A stretch of DNA of 64,000 bases from Pardosa pseudoannulata (GCA_032207245.1 CM063500.1:61639051-61703050), one strand, 5' to 3'. Positions 1-13,357 are shown, counted from the stretch's first letter. Numbers and translations are program-made. Notes: generated by a model from the sequence alone, not told the origin.

Positions 1-139
1 AAGTTACATCCTCCTAAAAATTACTAAATATTTTCTAAGACAGTTACTCAATTCGAAACCAAGGTACAACTAAGGTACAAGTTACTTCCTTGTAAAAATT
101 ACTAAATATTTTCTAAGACAGTTACTCAATTCGAAACCA
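1..139. repeat. Tandem duplication, about 78-bp period
   Basis: Two near-identical segments (about 1-61 and 79-139) share the core AAATATTTTCTAAGACAGTT and the ending CAATTCGAAACCA. The array may begin before the window. No coding potential is seen. Confidence 0.8.
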
Positions 140-591
140 TAAGTAAAACAGTGAGAAAAACAAAAGTTACAATATTTGACATGATTCAAATATTACATTT
201 GTATAATCAATACATAATTATGATTAGTTGCAGCTTTTGAAATAAATATGAACTGCAATTTTTTTAATATATTTTGTAAACATTTTTAAGAGTTATTAAT
301 TATTTAAGATATTCAAAAAATAAACAGGTTAATTTTAAACTCAATACAAAAAAATTATTGCCTTGTTAAGAATGTATAAAATTTATAAAACAATAAATTA
401 TTCTAATAATTTAAATATTTTTATCGTACATTATTTTCCTATTGCACTAAAAGGTAATTATTTTTGAATTTGGAGCTTTTTATCTAAAAATCAAGCTTTA
501 AAACAATCTATTGTATTATCTTTTTTCATTGTATAATTTGGTCATAACGTTAGGAGGTCAGCGTACACCAACTTTCTGATATTATAATTGT
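140..591. other. AT-rich non-coding stretch
   Basis: Very AT-rich sequence with no credible ORF, repeat boundary or RNA signature that I can see. Confidence 0.5.
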
Positions 592-830
592 CTGAAAAAT
601 CAAAAAGTTTATACTTTTATTAATGTCTTATTATTGTATAATATTCTTTATACTAAAACAAGCAAATGATTTTTCCAGAAGAAAAAATTGTCCCTATTAA
701 AAGTAATTTATAATTGACTGAAAAATCAAAAAGTTAATACTTTTAGTAATGTCTTATTAGTGTTTAATCTTCTTTATACTAAAATAAGCAAATTTCCAGA
801 AGAAAAAATTGTCCCTGTTGTAAGTAATTT
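592..830. repeat. Tandem duplication, about 126-bp period
   Basis: The segment beginning CTGAAAAATCAAAAAGTT at 592 recurs at 718. Both copies continue through a match ending in CCAGAAGAAAAAATTGTCCC. The small ORFs over this block are by-products of the duplication. Confidence 0.75.
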
Positions 831-2012
831 ATTACATTTTGACCTATCTGATATACGGTCATCTGTTCTGATAAAACCAACTAAGCTATTGATAAAATTA
901 CATCTGAAAAGCAAACCTTTTAAATCTCCAGTTTTGCTTAAAATCAATTCAAATTTCTCCACCTTTGAAATTTATTTGATAATCGTAAGATGTTCACTTT
1001 AAAGAAAATTTATTCTGAAAACAACTCTTAAAATTTAAAAAAAATCGGATTTTTTTTCGACATAAAGCCTTATTGTATTTGAATTTAGAAATTCATTATT
1101 CAAAGATGGTTTTAACCAATGCCCCATAAAATCGCAAAAAATAGCACTCGTTCGAGAAACCCCATTTGTAATTTTGACTAAAGACTAAATATTCAGATAG
1201 TAAGACACTTTTGGTGGTATTATATCGTATTTTAGCGTGAATTTTAAAGGATTTAATTGGATTGTTTTTTGTTTAGAATGGACAAAGATAAATAATGTAT
1301 GTACCGTATAAAAAAGGTCTAAAAATATAATTTATTACAAGTCCGAAAAACTTTTGACATAAGTAAAAATACTTTTTAAAAAGTGCCCTCGATTAAAACT
1401 TTTTAGTCTTAGAGCAAGTAATACAGCAATTTGTCTCAACGTCACGAACTACTATAATGCCCTTCCAATTCATTTTCATGTTTACAACAGCCAATAGACA
1501 AACAATAAACTGCCCTTTCATTTGAAACTAAAGCCAGAATTGTAATAAGTTTAGATGTGCCCTGCTGTGTGAAATCACCTTATTTAATTTCAAAAATTTC
1601 TACCAGACATAGATATTAAAATATTTACGTGATTTTATGATTTTATCCGTTGTAACTGAAATACACATTTTATAAAAAGGCACGCTTTTAACTTTGAATA
1701 GAAAAAAAAATCGTTGTCCCAAGAAGCATCAGTTGGACACATATTACAAGTGGGAGAAATTCTGACGTTGATCGACGTCACAATTTTATAAATCGTCACA
1801 AGACAACAGCTGCTTAAAGCATGCTCAAAAGATATTTAGAAATTCTAAACAGCAATACATTACGATACCAATAGCAAAAAAAAAATATTATGGCAAGAAA
1901 AGGGAACAATAAAAGAGGCTAAGAAAGACATTAATTAATCCTTAACCCCACGCTGCACGATTTTTTTTCCTTTTACAACGATATTTTTTCACAAATTCAC
2001 GATATTTTTTAC
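831..2012. other. Unassigned AT-rich DNA
   Basis: No exon, transposase similarity or repeat structure was recognised. ORFs are short and compositionally biased. Confidence 0.4.
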
Positions 2013-2086
2013 AAATATTTTTTAAAACATAATCTGGGTCCAAATATATACATATTTGGACCCAGATAATGTTTTAAAAAATATTT
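2013..2086. repeat. Long perfect-stem inverted repeat (hairpin)
   Basis: The left arm holds AAAACATAATCTGGGTCCAA and the right arm its reverse complement. The stem is about 34 bp around a short AT loop. It could be a relic of a palindromic MITE or an extruding hairpin. No miRNA-type bulges or context are seen. Confidence 0.8.
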
Positions 2087-2379
2087 AATTTTTATTTTTA
2101 CTGTTTTTACCGAAATATTGTGATTTGAGCTTATATGAAATCAATATGAATTACTACAACCTTTGACAAATATATAAAAAATACTAATTACTAAAAATAC
2201 TATAAAAATACTAAAATTGAAACTAAAAACTTTGATCAACTAAGGAAAAAAAAAACCTTGATTCAAGAGTTAAAAAATACAAGAATGTAAAATATGAATA
2301 TAGCAAAATGAACGTGTGCAACACGTTTAGTAAAATTTGTTCTTAAAGATATAATATTCAATTTCTCCATCTAGCAGAG

Positions 2380-4060
2380 CCGTAGCCAGGGGGGACGCTT
2401 GACGGATTCGAACCCTCCTTTCCGAATTCCTGGAGTTTAATGTCTTGTATTTCAGCATTAAAACAAAAGTACATTTTAAAATATAATTTTTTAAACTGCA
2501 TACTTAATTTTTAAATAAATGCTTAAAATTAAAAACGTTTATCTACTTTCAATATTTTAATACTGTGTTTTAATTGTGTAATAATTGTGTTATACATGAA
2601 CTTTAAAATATATTTGTAGAGGGTGGTTAAGACCCACCATAAATGAAAATTGATATCCATGATATCCAGGGGGAAGGCTTGAAGGATTCGAACCCCCTCC
2701 CCGTTCAGAAACTCTGAAGTTTAATGACTTGTAATTTAACTTTAAAATAAAAGAACATTTTAAAACATAATTTTTTAAACTGCATACTTAATTTTTAAAT
2801 AAGTGCTTAAAATTAAATACGTTCATCTACTTTCAAAATTTTAATACTTAATTATGTTACACACGAACATTACAATATATTTGCAGTGGGTGGTTTAGAC
2901 CCATCATAAATGAAAATTGATATCCATGATGAATATGAAGCCTTAGCCAGGGGGAAAGCTTGACGAATTCGAACCCCCACCCCCTTCAGAGACTCTGGAG
3001 TTTAATGCCTTGTAATTTAGTACTAAAACAAAAGTACATTTTAAATATAATTTTTTAAATTTCATACTTAATTAATTTTTAAATAAATGCGTAAAATTAA
3101 AAACGTTTATCTACTTTTTAGAATTTTAATACTTAATTGTGTTATACAGGAACTTTAAAATATATTTTCAGTGGGTGCTTTAGACACATTATAAATGAAA
3201 ATTGATATCCATGATGAATATGAAGCCTTAGGGGGAAACCTTGACAGATTCGACCCCCCCCTTCAAAAACTCTGGAGTTTAATGCCTTGTATTGTAACGT
3301 TAAAATAAAAGTATATTTTGAAATATAATTTTTTAAACTGCATACTTAATTTAATTTTTAAATAAATGTTTAAAATTAAAAACGTTTATCTATTTTCAGA
3401 ATTTCAATACTTAATTGTGTTATACATGAGGTTTATAATATATTTGCAGTGGATGTTTTAGACCCACCATAAATGAAAATTGATATCCATGATGAATGTT
3501 CAGCCATAGTCAGGGGGAAGGCTTGACGGATTCGAACCCTCCTTTCCGAAATTCTGTAGTTTAATGCCTTATAATTTAACATTAAAATAAAACTATACTT
3601 TAAAATATAATTTTCTAAACTTCATACTTAATTAATTTTTAAACAAATGCTTAAAATTAAAAACGTTTATCTACTTTCAGAATTTTAAAACTTAATTGGA
3701 TTATACATGTACTTTAAAATATATTCATACGGGGTGTTTTAAACCCACCATAAATGAAAATTGATATCCATGATGAATATGGAGCCATGCTAGGGGGAAG
3801 GCTTGACGGATTCGAAACCCCCTTTCCGAAATTCTAGAGTTTAATGCCTTGTATTCTAACAATAAAATAAAAGTATATTTTAAAATATAATTTTTTAAAC
3901 TGCATACTTAATTTAATTTTTAAATAAAAAACAAATTAAAAAACATTTATCTACTTTCAGAATTTTAATACTTGTGTTATACATGAACTTTAAAATATAT
4001 TTTAGAGGGTGTTTTAGACCGGCCATAAATGAAAATTGATATCCATTATGAATATCGAGC
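2380..4060. repeat. Six-copy tandem array, 281-bp monomer
   Basis: The marker GA(C/A)GGATTCGAACCC or its variants falls at 2401, 2681, 2962, 3243, 3525 and 3805, giving spacings of 280-282 bp. Each unit also carries CAGGGGGAAGGCTTGACG, an AT-rich middle with TTTTTTAAACTGCATACTTAA, and an end reading GACCCACCATAAATGAAAAT. Copies differ by scattered substitutions and small indels, so the array is old. The GGTTCGAATCC-like string on the minus strand resembles a pol III B box, but no A box or tRNA fold accompanies it. Confidence 0.9.
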
Positions 4061-7000
4061 ATTCAACGGCCCATAAAGAAAATATCAAAGTTTGAAAATA
4101 AAAATAATACAATTTATTCAGATATCTAGTCTATGACACTTCTGCCGCCAAAATGTATAAGTAGGTTAATGGCGTGAGATGTTAGTGAGCCATAGAAGGA
4201 GAATAATAAGAATTAATCACATGACGATGCATAAGAAGCGAATCTAAGTTACATAAAATGTTATATAAGAATAGCTGAACTATGCAGGAATTAATTTTGG
4301 TTTCTGTGAAGTCACCAAGGTTACCCCAATCAGTAGGGAAACAAAAACATCTTGCCAAAGGTTGTAATGTTAGGGAAAGAAGCACCAAAAATTCATTTTA
4401 AAATACAATTATAATTAAGTTAGTTTTCTGTTAAAATATCGTTACATATATGTATTATTAAATTTTTAAAAATTTTAAGGAAATTATTGCTATTAAATAT
4501 TAATATCAAATTTTTTATAACTAAAATATCGGGAGGACTGCTCAGTCTAATTTAAGCCCCCTTCAGCGAAAATGAATCTTGGCTACAGCTTTGCAATCTA
4601 TGGAAGAAAATCAAAATTAAATTGATAAGAGTATTGATTGATATTGATAACTAATATTGATTGATATTAATTGATTGTTAACCAATACTGATTAATATTA
4701 ATTAATTGATAATAAGTGTGAAAGAAATGTAAATTCTTTTTGCGTAGATATAGTATGGGGTTAAACTTTAATTGATTCTCGTATGCTTCACTGTGCAGTG
4801 TAGGGTTAAGATTTAAATAGAATTCTTTTATACTTTACTTTTTTAACGGATGAGTCAAAATTAAAACAGAAAGCAAAGTTTAAAAAATACTAAAAGAAAT
4901 GATAAAGGTTTCTACAGAAATTTAACGAATTACTTTGGAATGTTTTTGTACAGCATAAGCGCGCTTTGTAAAAACTTTTATTGATATGTGTTTCATCATT
5001 TTGTAATCATTTGAAAGCAGTTTGTGTTGAAATTCACATAATCACTCTTTTTGTTCCTTGGTGTGTATTGATGATCTATTTTATTTTTTTATATCCCTAG
5101 CAAAACTTTTTATGAATCGTACTTGGTGGTATTTAAATGACTACGTCCAAATTAACATGACTTGTAAATGTCTTTAAATGTTCAATGTTTCCGATTCAAA
5201 TGTGGGTCTTTAAATGTGAATCTCAATAGTTTAATTTGTGTAACTTTAGATGAGGAAAGGCATCAAAGTGATACACTAAAGTAAAGAGGTATGTATGTAT
5301 GTCCGTATTAAATCGAAAACTACAATTCCAACACATGCATTCGGCAACGTTTTTGAAATACATAGCTTACGGCAACTTTAAGCTCTTTTTTTATTTTAAA
5401 TAAACACAACAAGAAATATGAAAGTTCAATCATCAATACATTTAGAAATAAATAAATGTCTCTTTCACATGCTTATAACGAATGCAAATAAAAACCATCA
5501 GCCAACTAGCAAAGTAATTTTATGTTGAAAGGATTGATCACCGAACACTAATGACTTCTTGGATAAAGGTTGAAATTAAAATTTCTATAAGCATTAATAC
5601 TAGAATAGTTTTTAAGCTATTTTCCAAGCGTAGAAATAGGGCAACAAAATGCTGATAACAAAAACAATAGAATTGTAGGCATCCATATTCAGCGACATTG
5701 CCTTAGACAGACAACGTTTTGAACAACCTGACTCTAAGCAGTCTTAATGTTCTTTCAAAACAAACAATGAATCACACCTTATCCAATGCAATAACTAGCT
5801 CTAGAAAAACACATTCACTCTCCATTATCATTTTTCAGGCGTTGAGTTGAGCGATTTGTACATGTCTTTTTGATGGATCAAGCATTGAAGTTTCCTCCAC
5901 TTGCCTTCGAGGTTCAGATGATGGTACGTGATTGACATTTAAACAAAAAAAACCAACATATCCTTGTCCAGTCCAAGGATAAAAACTACAGAAAACCCAA
6001 AGCGGAACTCTTAGTGCATGATTTAGTTAAACATCGAAATTTTAGAGGGAAAAAAATAAAAGTTCAAAAAAAAATCATCACTGCAAATCTTAGCGTACTA
6101 ACTAGAGAAAAAAACATTGATATTTTAGTAAACAAACAATAGATACAATCGTTAAAAATGCTGGTAATTCATATTAGAGAACGCTAAACAAAATTAATCA
6201 ATTAGAATTATCACCTGAAACGATCCTAGATGATTCGTTAAAATCACGTATCAGAGACTTGATCCCAGTTCAGCTTGTCTGAAATCCTAGAACACTTGTA
6301 AGAGCATTCAAATGCAACGCAACAAACTAAATGAGAAAGCTTGAAGTTAACTTTCATGTATTCTCGATACATAAGTATTTTTCACTCTGAAGCTTTCGAA
6401 TTCCGTCACAATCCCAGCGAGTTTTCGCGAAACTTTGGGCTCACCACCACGAGAACGGCTGTGCAGTTCGTTAGGACTCGAAAACACTTTTCTAAAATAA
6501 AACGATAACCTCTCGAACTTGGAATCTTGTGGTTAAGTGTTCAAACACGCGAAAACGCGATATTTCCATTTCACTATTCTAAATATGCCTTTCGGTAAAT
6601 ATATATGCTAAATACACTTTTGTCAATAGCAGCTAAAACACAAATTATAACACATCATATATATACTGTGCGTTTTTTAAACAGAAATTTCACCGAACGA
6701 AAAAAAAGCTGCACATTTATCGATATTTAACCGAATCTGTAGAGTAAAGAAACACGCTGCATAATGTATTGTGTGTCCCGAAATTTAATTTTTTTAAGCT
6801 GAAACCAAGAGGGAAATGGCATGCTACGCAAGAAATATACTCTGGTAGCCTACTATTAGATTGAGACATGTAAATAGACAAAAATTACTGCTTTATGCAT
6901 GACTTGTTATACATTTTCTCCTTTTTGCAAATGTAAACTAATTTTTTTGATGAATGCAAATATGTGGGCGTATGCTCTATATACTGTACAGTGTATACAG

Positions 7001-7190
7001 TTGTTATTGTTCATTATGCATCATATTATTGAATAATTAATAAATACTCATACATCTAACACTTGGTTTCTGTGTGTCTCTCTGCCACTGACAAATTATG
7101 TATTATAAAAGTGTAACGTTTACCAACTCCTTAACATGCTAGACTGACATCTGGAGAAGTTATTCTAGCATGTCAACCACATATCTTTAA
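4061..7190. other. Unassigned non-coding DNA
   Basis: No repeat copies were recognised. The part at about 6360-6560 is richer in G, C and CpG than its surroundings and could be promoter or 5' UTR sequence of an unseen gene, but no exon could be supported. A 60-odd-residue open frame on the minus strand around 5835-6030 has no recognisable homology or clear splice sites. Confidence 0.35.
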
Positions 7191-7951
7191 CAGACTTGCC
7201 AACTGCTACGAAAGAATCGTAGTTTCTACGAATTTAAAAAATAATTAAGATTTTACGAAAATCGGACAAAAAAATACGATTTTTCGTCAAAACATATATA
7301 CAGGAATAAAAAAATTACATCTCATCTGGAAAATCAAAATGAATGAATATATTTTCGCAAGCGATATAAGGAAATTCGTAAAAAAAACCTTTTCCAATCA
7401 ATATTTGTGCAACTATGGTGAGATACCATATTCTCTTCAAGGTAGAAATTTTTTTATCAAAAATTAGATTTATTTGTCTGAGAATATTGGTTATAATGTA
7501 ATTATATATTTTTGTGTTCTTCCCTCAGTATATTTGATATTTTTTTTAAAATTATTATTTCTTAATATAAAAATGTTAAGGTGTGAAATCACATTTAAAA
7601 ATAACTAAAACAAATCTAAATAAAATGCTTCGTCTAACTTTTTATGAGGAGTTTTCAGTTCAGAAATTTACATAAATGTATATGATAGTTTGAAAATAAA
7701 ATAAAATCTATTTGAAATTTTATATGGGATTTTAGATACTTAAGAAGAATTGATGGTTTTTCTTGAGCAGTAAACATTAAACACACAATCGTTTAGTATG
7801 TGCATTGTGTTATAGCACGCGTGCGATTGCCCAGGATTTATGGTATAAAAACCCGCCATCCAACCTACCTCGCCAATTAGAGTGCTACTATTTTTTATTT
7901 TAAAAGTTGTCAAGTACTACTATTTTCAATATTCAAAAGTTGGCAGGTCTG
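7191..7951. mobile_element. Non-autonomous TIR element, hAT-like
   Basis: The left end is CAGACTTGCCAACT and the right end is the reverse complement of CAGACCTGCCAACT. The interior is about 760 bp, AT-rich and has no ORF. Immediate flanks (ATCTTTAA and CCTTTATA) could be a decayed 8-bp target duplication, as expected for hAT. The superfamily assignment is tentative. Confidence 0.6.
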
Positions 7952-8760
7952 CCTTTATAAACATTCTTCTTTTGTCCAGTTTCGATTTTCTAGACACAAC
8001 TGCAAAATAATTCAGGCATTGCGGTCAGAAATGAAAGATTTTCTCACTGTAATCCTATTAAGTAATCACATGTATTTATCTGCACATGGTTAGTACTGAA
8101 TCGGACAAAATGAACCTAGATTGGAAGTTTCAGTGGTAGTATACTCTACATGTATATTCGACAGTATACTCTACATGGTATGTTCAAGTCTTGATTGATC
8201 TTAATACCAGAATATTTCTAGTTATGTTTTCTTTCCTGAGTATATAATTACCTAGTTGCATAATATAACTGCATTCATTTCATGGGCCAATGTAGATTTT
8301 GAAGTCTCTTAGAAGTTGATGTACTTTGACTACTACTAAGACTTTGAAGTTGTATTGAAAATTTTCGTTATATAGATTGTAGATTGCAATAAATAGGGGA
8401 AGTGCAGAACTACAAAATTTCAACATTTCACAACTGATCGTTTATGAATGAATTACTCTATAGTTTTAATATACGGTGTATTGAAATTTTCAGTTACATA
8501 GAGTATAATTAAATGAGGATGAGCAAAATAAGACATTATAAAGACGAAACAAACATACTGACAACTTTTTCGGTTGATTGTTTCCTTTTGCAGTCGCGTT
8601 AAAATACTTTACCACTCGTAGACTTTCAAGCACTAAATAATCACGCTAAACAACTGTCAATATCTATTTTCGTCTCATGTGATACGAGACATACAGGTAA
8701 AGCAAACAGGATAATTTTCAATTTTGAGTTTGTTCCATACTTTTATTTCATAACATTATA
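7952..8760. other. Unassigned AT-rich DNA
   Basis: No ORF, TIR or repeat copy that I can support lies in this stretch. Confidence 0.35.
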
Positions 8761-8934
8761 GAGTGCTACCATATTGCAGTCGAGATATGTCACTGGTGAC
8801 ATACGCGTCATATTGATGTCAGAAGTCATCATTATGACGTTACATAAAGGGGAATTTATGGTACCAAACTCCTATCGCTGCGACTTTTGACGTCATTATG
8901 ACGACATTATCTCGATAGCAATATGGTAGCACCC
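8761..8934. mobile_element. Palindromic MITE, family A, copy 1
   Basis: The ends are GAGTGCTACCATATTGCAGT and its inverted counterpart ending in ATATGGTAGCACCC. Inner matches (CGAGATA and TGACGTCATTATGACG) extend the inverted symmetry over much of the 174 bp. It is the same family as 8956-9143, 13358-13715, 13410-13598 and 26828-27027. No coding capacity. Confidence 0.85.
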
Positions 8935-8955
8935 AGTTCTTGCAATAACGATTTT

Positions 8956-9143
8956 GGGTGCTACCATATTGTAGTCGAGATATGTCATAGGTAACTTCCG
9001 CGTCATAATGTCGTCAGATATCGCCAGAAATGGGAATCTTTTACCATAAATTTCCCTCACTTCTGCGTCATAATGAGACTTCTGACGTCATTATAACACA
9101 GATGTCGCTTGTGACATATCTCGACTGCAGTATGGTAGCACCC
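8956..9143. mobile_element. Palindromic MITE, family A, copy 2
   Basis: It starts GGGTGCTACCATATTGTAGT and ends with the inverted ACTGCAGTATGGTAGCACCC, with symmetric CGAGATATGTCA blocks inside. Runs of T flank both sides, so a short target duplication is possible but cannot be defined. Only about 20 bp separates it from copy 1. Confidence 0.85.
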
Positions 9144-9430
9144 TTTTTTTACCAAGATGTAGAAATAAATTACAAATTTCATTTTCGTCATATATTAGGG
9201 CCTAATCACATTAATGCATTCGTATTGACTGACAACTATTTCACACAACTCTTTTCAGCTACAATTGGGTGAAATGCATATGAAATACGGGCGTTCTTCA
9301 ACTTCCACTGTTTCCTCCAGATTGGGAAAAGTCGAACTACTCAAACCAAATCAGCCTATCACAGTCGAGAATAGTGAGAGTATAGATTTCAAGGAGGCCG
9401 CTTGTATCATGTAAGATGGAATGGTGCACT

Positions 9431-9740
9431 CTTGGGGAGAGTTTTTATTGCAGAAAAAGTGAAAAAATAACACATGGAATGTCTGGGATATAAATATTGG
9501 CTTGATGCATAATATTCCCGTAGATAAGAAGACCGCAAATGCCAGTCTTCCCTTTCTTTTCTTTTAGGTTGCAATCTAATAGCTACTGAGTTGGAGATAG
9601 TTTTTATATCAGAAAATGTGAAAAAATAACACATGGAATCTCAAGGATATAAATATTGGTTTGAGGCATAAGATTCCCGTAGATAAGAATTCCGCAAATG
9701 CCAGTCTTCCCTTTCTTTTCTTTCAGGTTGCAATTGCATA
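9431..9740. repeat. Two-copy direct repeat, 159-bp period
   Basis: The string GTGAAAAAATAACACATGGA recurs 159 bp later. Both copies run through ATATAAATATTGG and GCAAATGCCAGTCTTCCCTT and end with a pyrimidine-rich TTTTCTTT(T/C)AGGTTGCAA. The last part resembles a 3' splice site, but no exon follows. Confidence 0.75.
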
Positions 9741-10228
9741 ATCGACAATGCCAGCATAGGATTCCACGCTAACGAGGAAAGAAGTTGCAGCATGTGGATT
9801 TTTAAGTTGTCTTATAATAAGGTGTATTATTGGACAACACATTATAATTTAAATAATTTTGAAAGAATATTCAGAACGAACAAAATATTTGAATATCAAC
9901 TAAGATTTTGTAGACATTGCTATGAACAAAGTACGTAGAAAGTTTTGAAATTATGGAACCATACGTAGATTTTCCCTTGTCCGCAGCACAAAACAGCACA
10001 CGAAACAGCCGTCAATATCTTCGTCCCATGTGATGAGACCTTTAGAGTCCTAAATTTAAGATTTCAACATTTTACGGCTAATTACTTTTAAGTTATATCC
10101 CACGGAATTAATATGGCTGTATTGAATAGTTTCGTCGCTTAGAGCAAAAATTGAAAAAAGAGGGGTGCGTAACTATACCTTATAACAATCCTAAATTCAA
10201 AAATTTGACCATCTACGGCTAATTGTTT
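9741..10228. repeat. Fragments of a dispersed repeat
   Basis: The block around 10155-10228 (GGGGTGCGTAACTA ... CTACGGCTAATTGTTTGC) matches 10880-10945 and, more weakly, 36320-36420. Another divergent piece with TTTTACGGCTAATTA lies near 10070. These look like remnants of an old dispersed element. The TTAA element at 10229 interrupts the first copy. Confidence 0.45.
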
Positions 10229-10796
10229 GCAACACATTGTATGGGGGACACATACTAGTACGTTGTCTGACGATTGATACTTGAGATCGGAACACGTACT
10301 AGTACGGGTTAGTATAACAACATGGTTTGTTTGTGGGTACAAAAATAACGGTATATACAGGAAAAAGAAGCCGAATGTTCTTGTCTACTACATAGATTCT
10401 AGAAAAATTTAGACAAATAAAAACTAGTTTTTACATTATTAGTTTTATGATTGCTCTTTTCATTTTATTTATAATGTAAAAACATTTATATGTAACATAA
10501 TTCGAAAAAATTAAAACTACATACTACTATTTCTATTTGATTTTTCATATTTACGATACTATTATAAATTTATCCATTAAAAATATATTTTTTGTTTACA
10601 AAAATCTTATGGTTGTTATTTATATATTTCTATTTATATATTTGTTTATATATTTCAATATAAAATACGAAAAGTTGGTTAAAAAATTAAATAATTTTCG
10701 ATCTATTGAGATTTAACTGAATAACTAAATTTAAGCGCAAAACGCCTGCTCTCGGCACAATGCCGCTACGAAATGTACCCACACACAATGTGTTAA
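10229..10796 (-). mobile_element. TTAA-flanked piggyBac-like element, family B, copy 1
   Basis: This is an inverted copy of the element at 11490-12598. Its right end reads ACACACAATGTGTTAA and its left end AACACATTGTATGGGGGACA. Two subterminal palindromes with core TACTAGTA sit at 10251-10262 and 10294-10306. The right TTAA is intact and the left one has mutated to GCAA. No transposase remains. Assignment to piggyBac rests on the TTAA target and the short matched tips. Confidence 0.75.
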
Positions 10797-11489
10797 TTAT
10801 GACCCACAGCGGTCATAACGTTTTATTGTAATTTTTCGTTACATTATGCATAGTCATGATTGAAATCAAAATGGAAGGGGTGCACAGCTAGACGTAATAA
10901 TAGTCCTAAACACAAAATATCGATCTTCTACGGCTAATCGTCTTGAGTTATGCGAGATACATACGTACGCACATGCTTAAGTACTTAAGATGTGAAGAGT
11001 AAATTAGACATAACTATATCAAGAATTGTCAAAAGGGATATTTAAAGTTTCAAAATTAGATTTGAACATAAGAACATGGTACCCCCGCCAACTTGACGAT
11101 AAAGCACTGAGAAGATAATTTTTTTCTGATCTCTCCGTGTCTATATTATGATTTATATAAATTTCGTATTCGGCTGTCATTGCTTAACCTTTTGTTGCGT
11201 ATTAAATGCGACTAATTCTTACTAGTTTTTAATTTTCTAAAATTAAATTTATTTTTTGTTTGGTTAAATTTTTATTCTATCATTCCCGTTTGAAATTCCG
11301 TTACCGCAATAAAGCCGCTTAAAATATCATTGGGTACCCTATTCTTATAGAATACCCAAAATTAAAGTTCTCCTTATTTATACATACAGACGCAATGATG
11401 AAACTACAACTACTGTTGATACTTGAAACTTCAGTCAGCCATGGTCAAAATATGTAATTTTGTTGCAATCGGAGAACTGAAAAAAAATG
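10797..11489. other. Non-coding DNA with dispersed-repeat segment
   Basis: About 10860-11040 carries the dispersed motif set (GGGGTGCACAGCTAGACGTA, CTACGGCTAATCGT, GATACATACGTA) shared with about 10155 and 36320. The rest is unassigned. Confidence 0.45.
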
Positions 11490-11764
11490 TTAACACATTG
11501 TGTGCGGGTACATTTCGCAGCGGAATTTGGAGCGGGCGTTTTGTGCATAAATTTAGTTATTCAGTTAAATCTCAATAGATAAAAAATTATTTCATTTTTT
11601 AACCAACTTTTCGTATTTTATATTGAAATATATAAACAAATATATAAAATAGACAAAATAAACATATATATATATATATATAATATATATATATATATAA
11701 TATATAATATATAAATACATATATATATAATATATAAATATACATATTTATAATATATAAATAT

Positions 11765-11809
<45 letters not shown>

Positions 11810-12002
11810 TACATATATATATATATATATAAATATACATATATATATATACATAAATTTAGTTATTCAGTTAAATCTCAATAGATAAAAAATTATTTCA
11901 TTTTTTAACCAACTTTTCGTATATTGTATTGAAATATATAAACAAATATATAAATAGGCAAATAAACATATGCATATATATATATTAATATAAATATATA
12001 TA

Positions 12003-12075
<73 letters not shown>

Positions 12076-12197
12076 TATATATATATAAATATACATATAT
12101 ATATATATAATATATAAATATACACATATATATATATATATATACATATATATATAAATATACACATATATATATATACATATATATATATAAATAT

Positions 12198-12249
<52 letters not shown>

Positions 12250-12254
12250 AATAT

Positions 12255-12301
<47 letters not shown>

Positions 12302-12598
12302 CATTTTCGCAAAGATAAATAAAAAGTTAATTTTAAATCTAAATTGATTTTTTTAATCAACCTTCCCGTTCTGTGGTTTCGCATCGACTGATATAAAAAC
12401 TAGTTTTTATTTGTCTAAATTTTTCCGGATTCTATGAAGTAGACAAGAACATTCAGCTTCGTTTTCCTGTATATACCGTTATTTTTGTACCCACAAGAAA
12501 ACCACGTTGTTACACTAACCCGTACTAGTACATGACTCGCTCTCAAGTATCAATCGTCAGAAAACGTACTAGTACGAGTCCCGCATACAATGTGTTAA
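11490..12598 (+). mobile_element. TTAA-flanked piggyBac-like element, family B, copy 2
   Basis: The left tip is TTAACACATTGTGTGCGGGT and the right tip the reverse complement of TTAACACATTGTATGCGGGA, with TTAA at both junctions. Palindromes CGTACTAGTACA (12521-12532) and ACGTACTAGTACG (12564-12576) lie near the right end. The interior is expanded by AT-rich microsatellites and by a duplicated segment (about 11541-11620 and 11850-11940), making this copy roughly twice the length of the other two. ORFs here are microsatellite artefacts. Confidence 0.85.
11655..12298. repeat. (AT)n-rich microsatellite tracts
   Basis: Long TA/TATG/TAAATA runs with short (AC)n inserts occur at 11662-11855 and 11975-12298, inside the family B element. 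Translated frames give only Tyr/Ile/Cys/Val-rich nonsense. Confidence 0.95.
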
Positions 12599-13357
12599 TA
12601 TGGAAGCAGGATTATTATATATTCACCTAAGATGTGGTAATGCATTGAAGCTGGTCCTAAGTACAGCGGGTAGATTGCATTAACATCCGTTATCTCCTTT
12701 TATATATAGCTAAAGTTAAAATCACAGATGTACAATTAATGCATGTAAAAAGCATCGGATTTACCAATAAAAAAATCATTGGGGGTCAAAATATAATTGA
12801 CCTTCAGAAGAAAAAAACAGGAACACCCAGCACACATTTTTCTGAGTTACTTTAGTAAGAAACTGATTTTTTTTTTACCAAACTCAGATAAAAATGGGAT
12901 GCATTCGTACATTTTACTATGAACAAGAATTTATAATTATTTAATTATTGGCATTAAGATGGCTCATCTAAACAGTATGTTGGCTTTCAGTTGGCCATCG
13001 TTGGCCCATCCTAACATTCGTTTTCAGTTGTCCAATTTACCATATAAAAGTTGACGAATCGAATGCAGTACTACGTTAGCCCATTATAAAGTTTGTAGCT
13101 GGAAAGGACATTTATTTATTTGTATGTCAAGGAGTAATCTTTGTAAAATTATCTGATACATTATTATGATATTGTAGGTTGTTAGCAGGTATATGTAATT
13201 TAACTAAAATGTTTATATTTATTATTTTTATGTTTCGGATCATTTAAGAATTAAATTTCACTTAGGATTAAGGCACAACTTTGTGGTGCACCTTGAAACT
13301 ATTGATTTGTTGGTACTTACGGAAGTTTACGGCTCTTGCGATAAATTGCCAAAGATA
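12599..13357. other. Unassigned non-coding DNA
   Basis: No recognisable exon, TIR or repeat copy. Confidence 0.35.

Noticed and set aside
2013..2086. microRNA precursor
   Set aside because: The stem is perfectly paired with no bulges, the loop is AT-only and there is no flanking basal stem. More likely a palindrome remnant.
5835..6030. Possible minus-strand terminal exon (…SSEPRRQVEETSMLDPSKRH…)
   Set aside because: Open for about 66 codons but with no convincing acceptor, no recognisable similarity and no neighbouring exon. Chance is as likely.
11599..12304. Tyr/Ile-rich ORFs on the minus strand
   Set aside because: Translation of (AT)n and (AC)n microsatellites.
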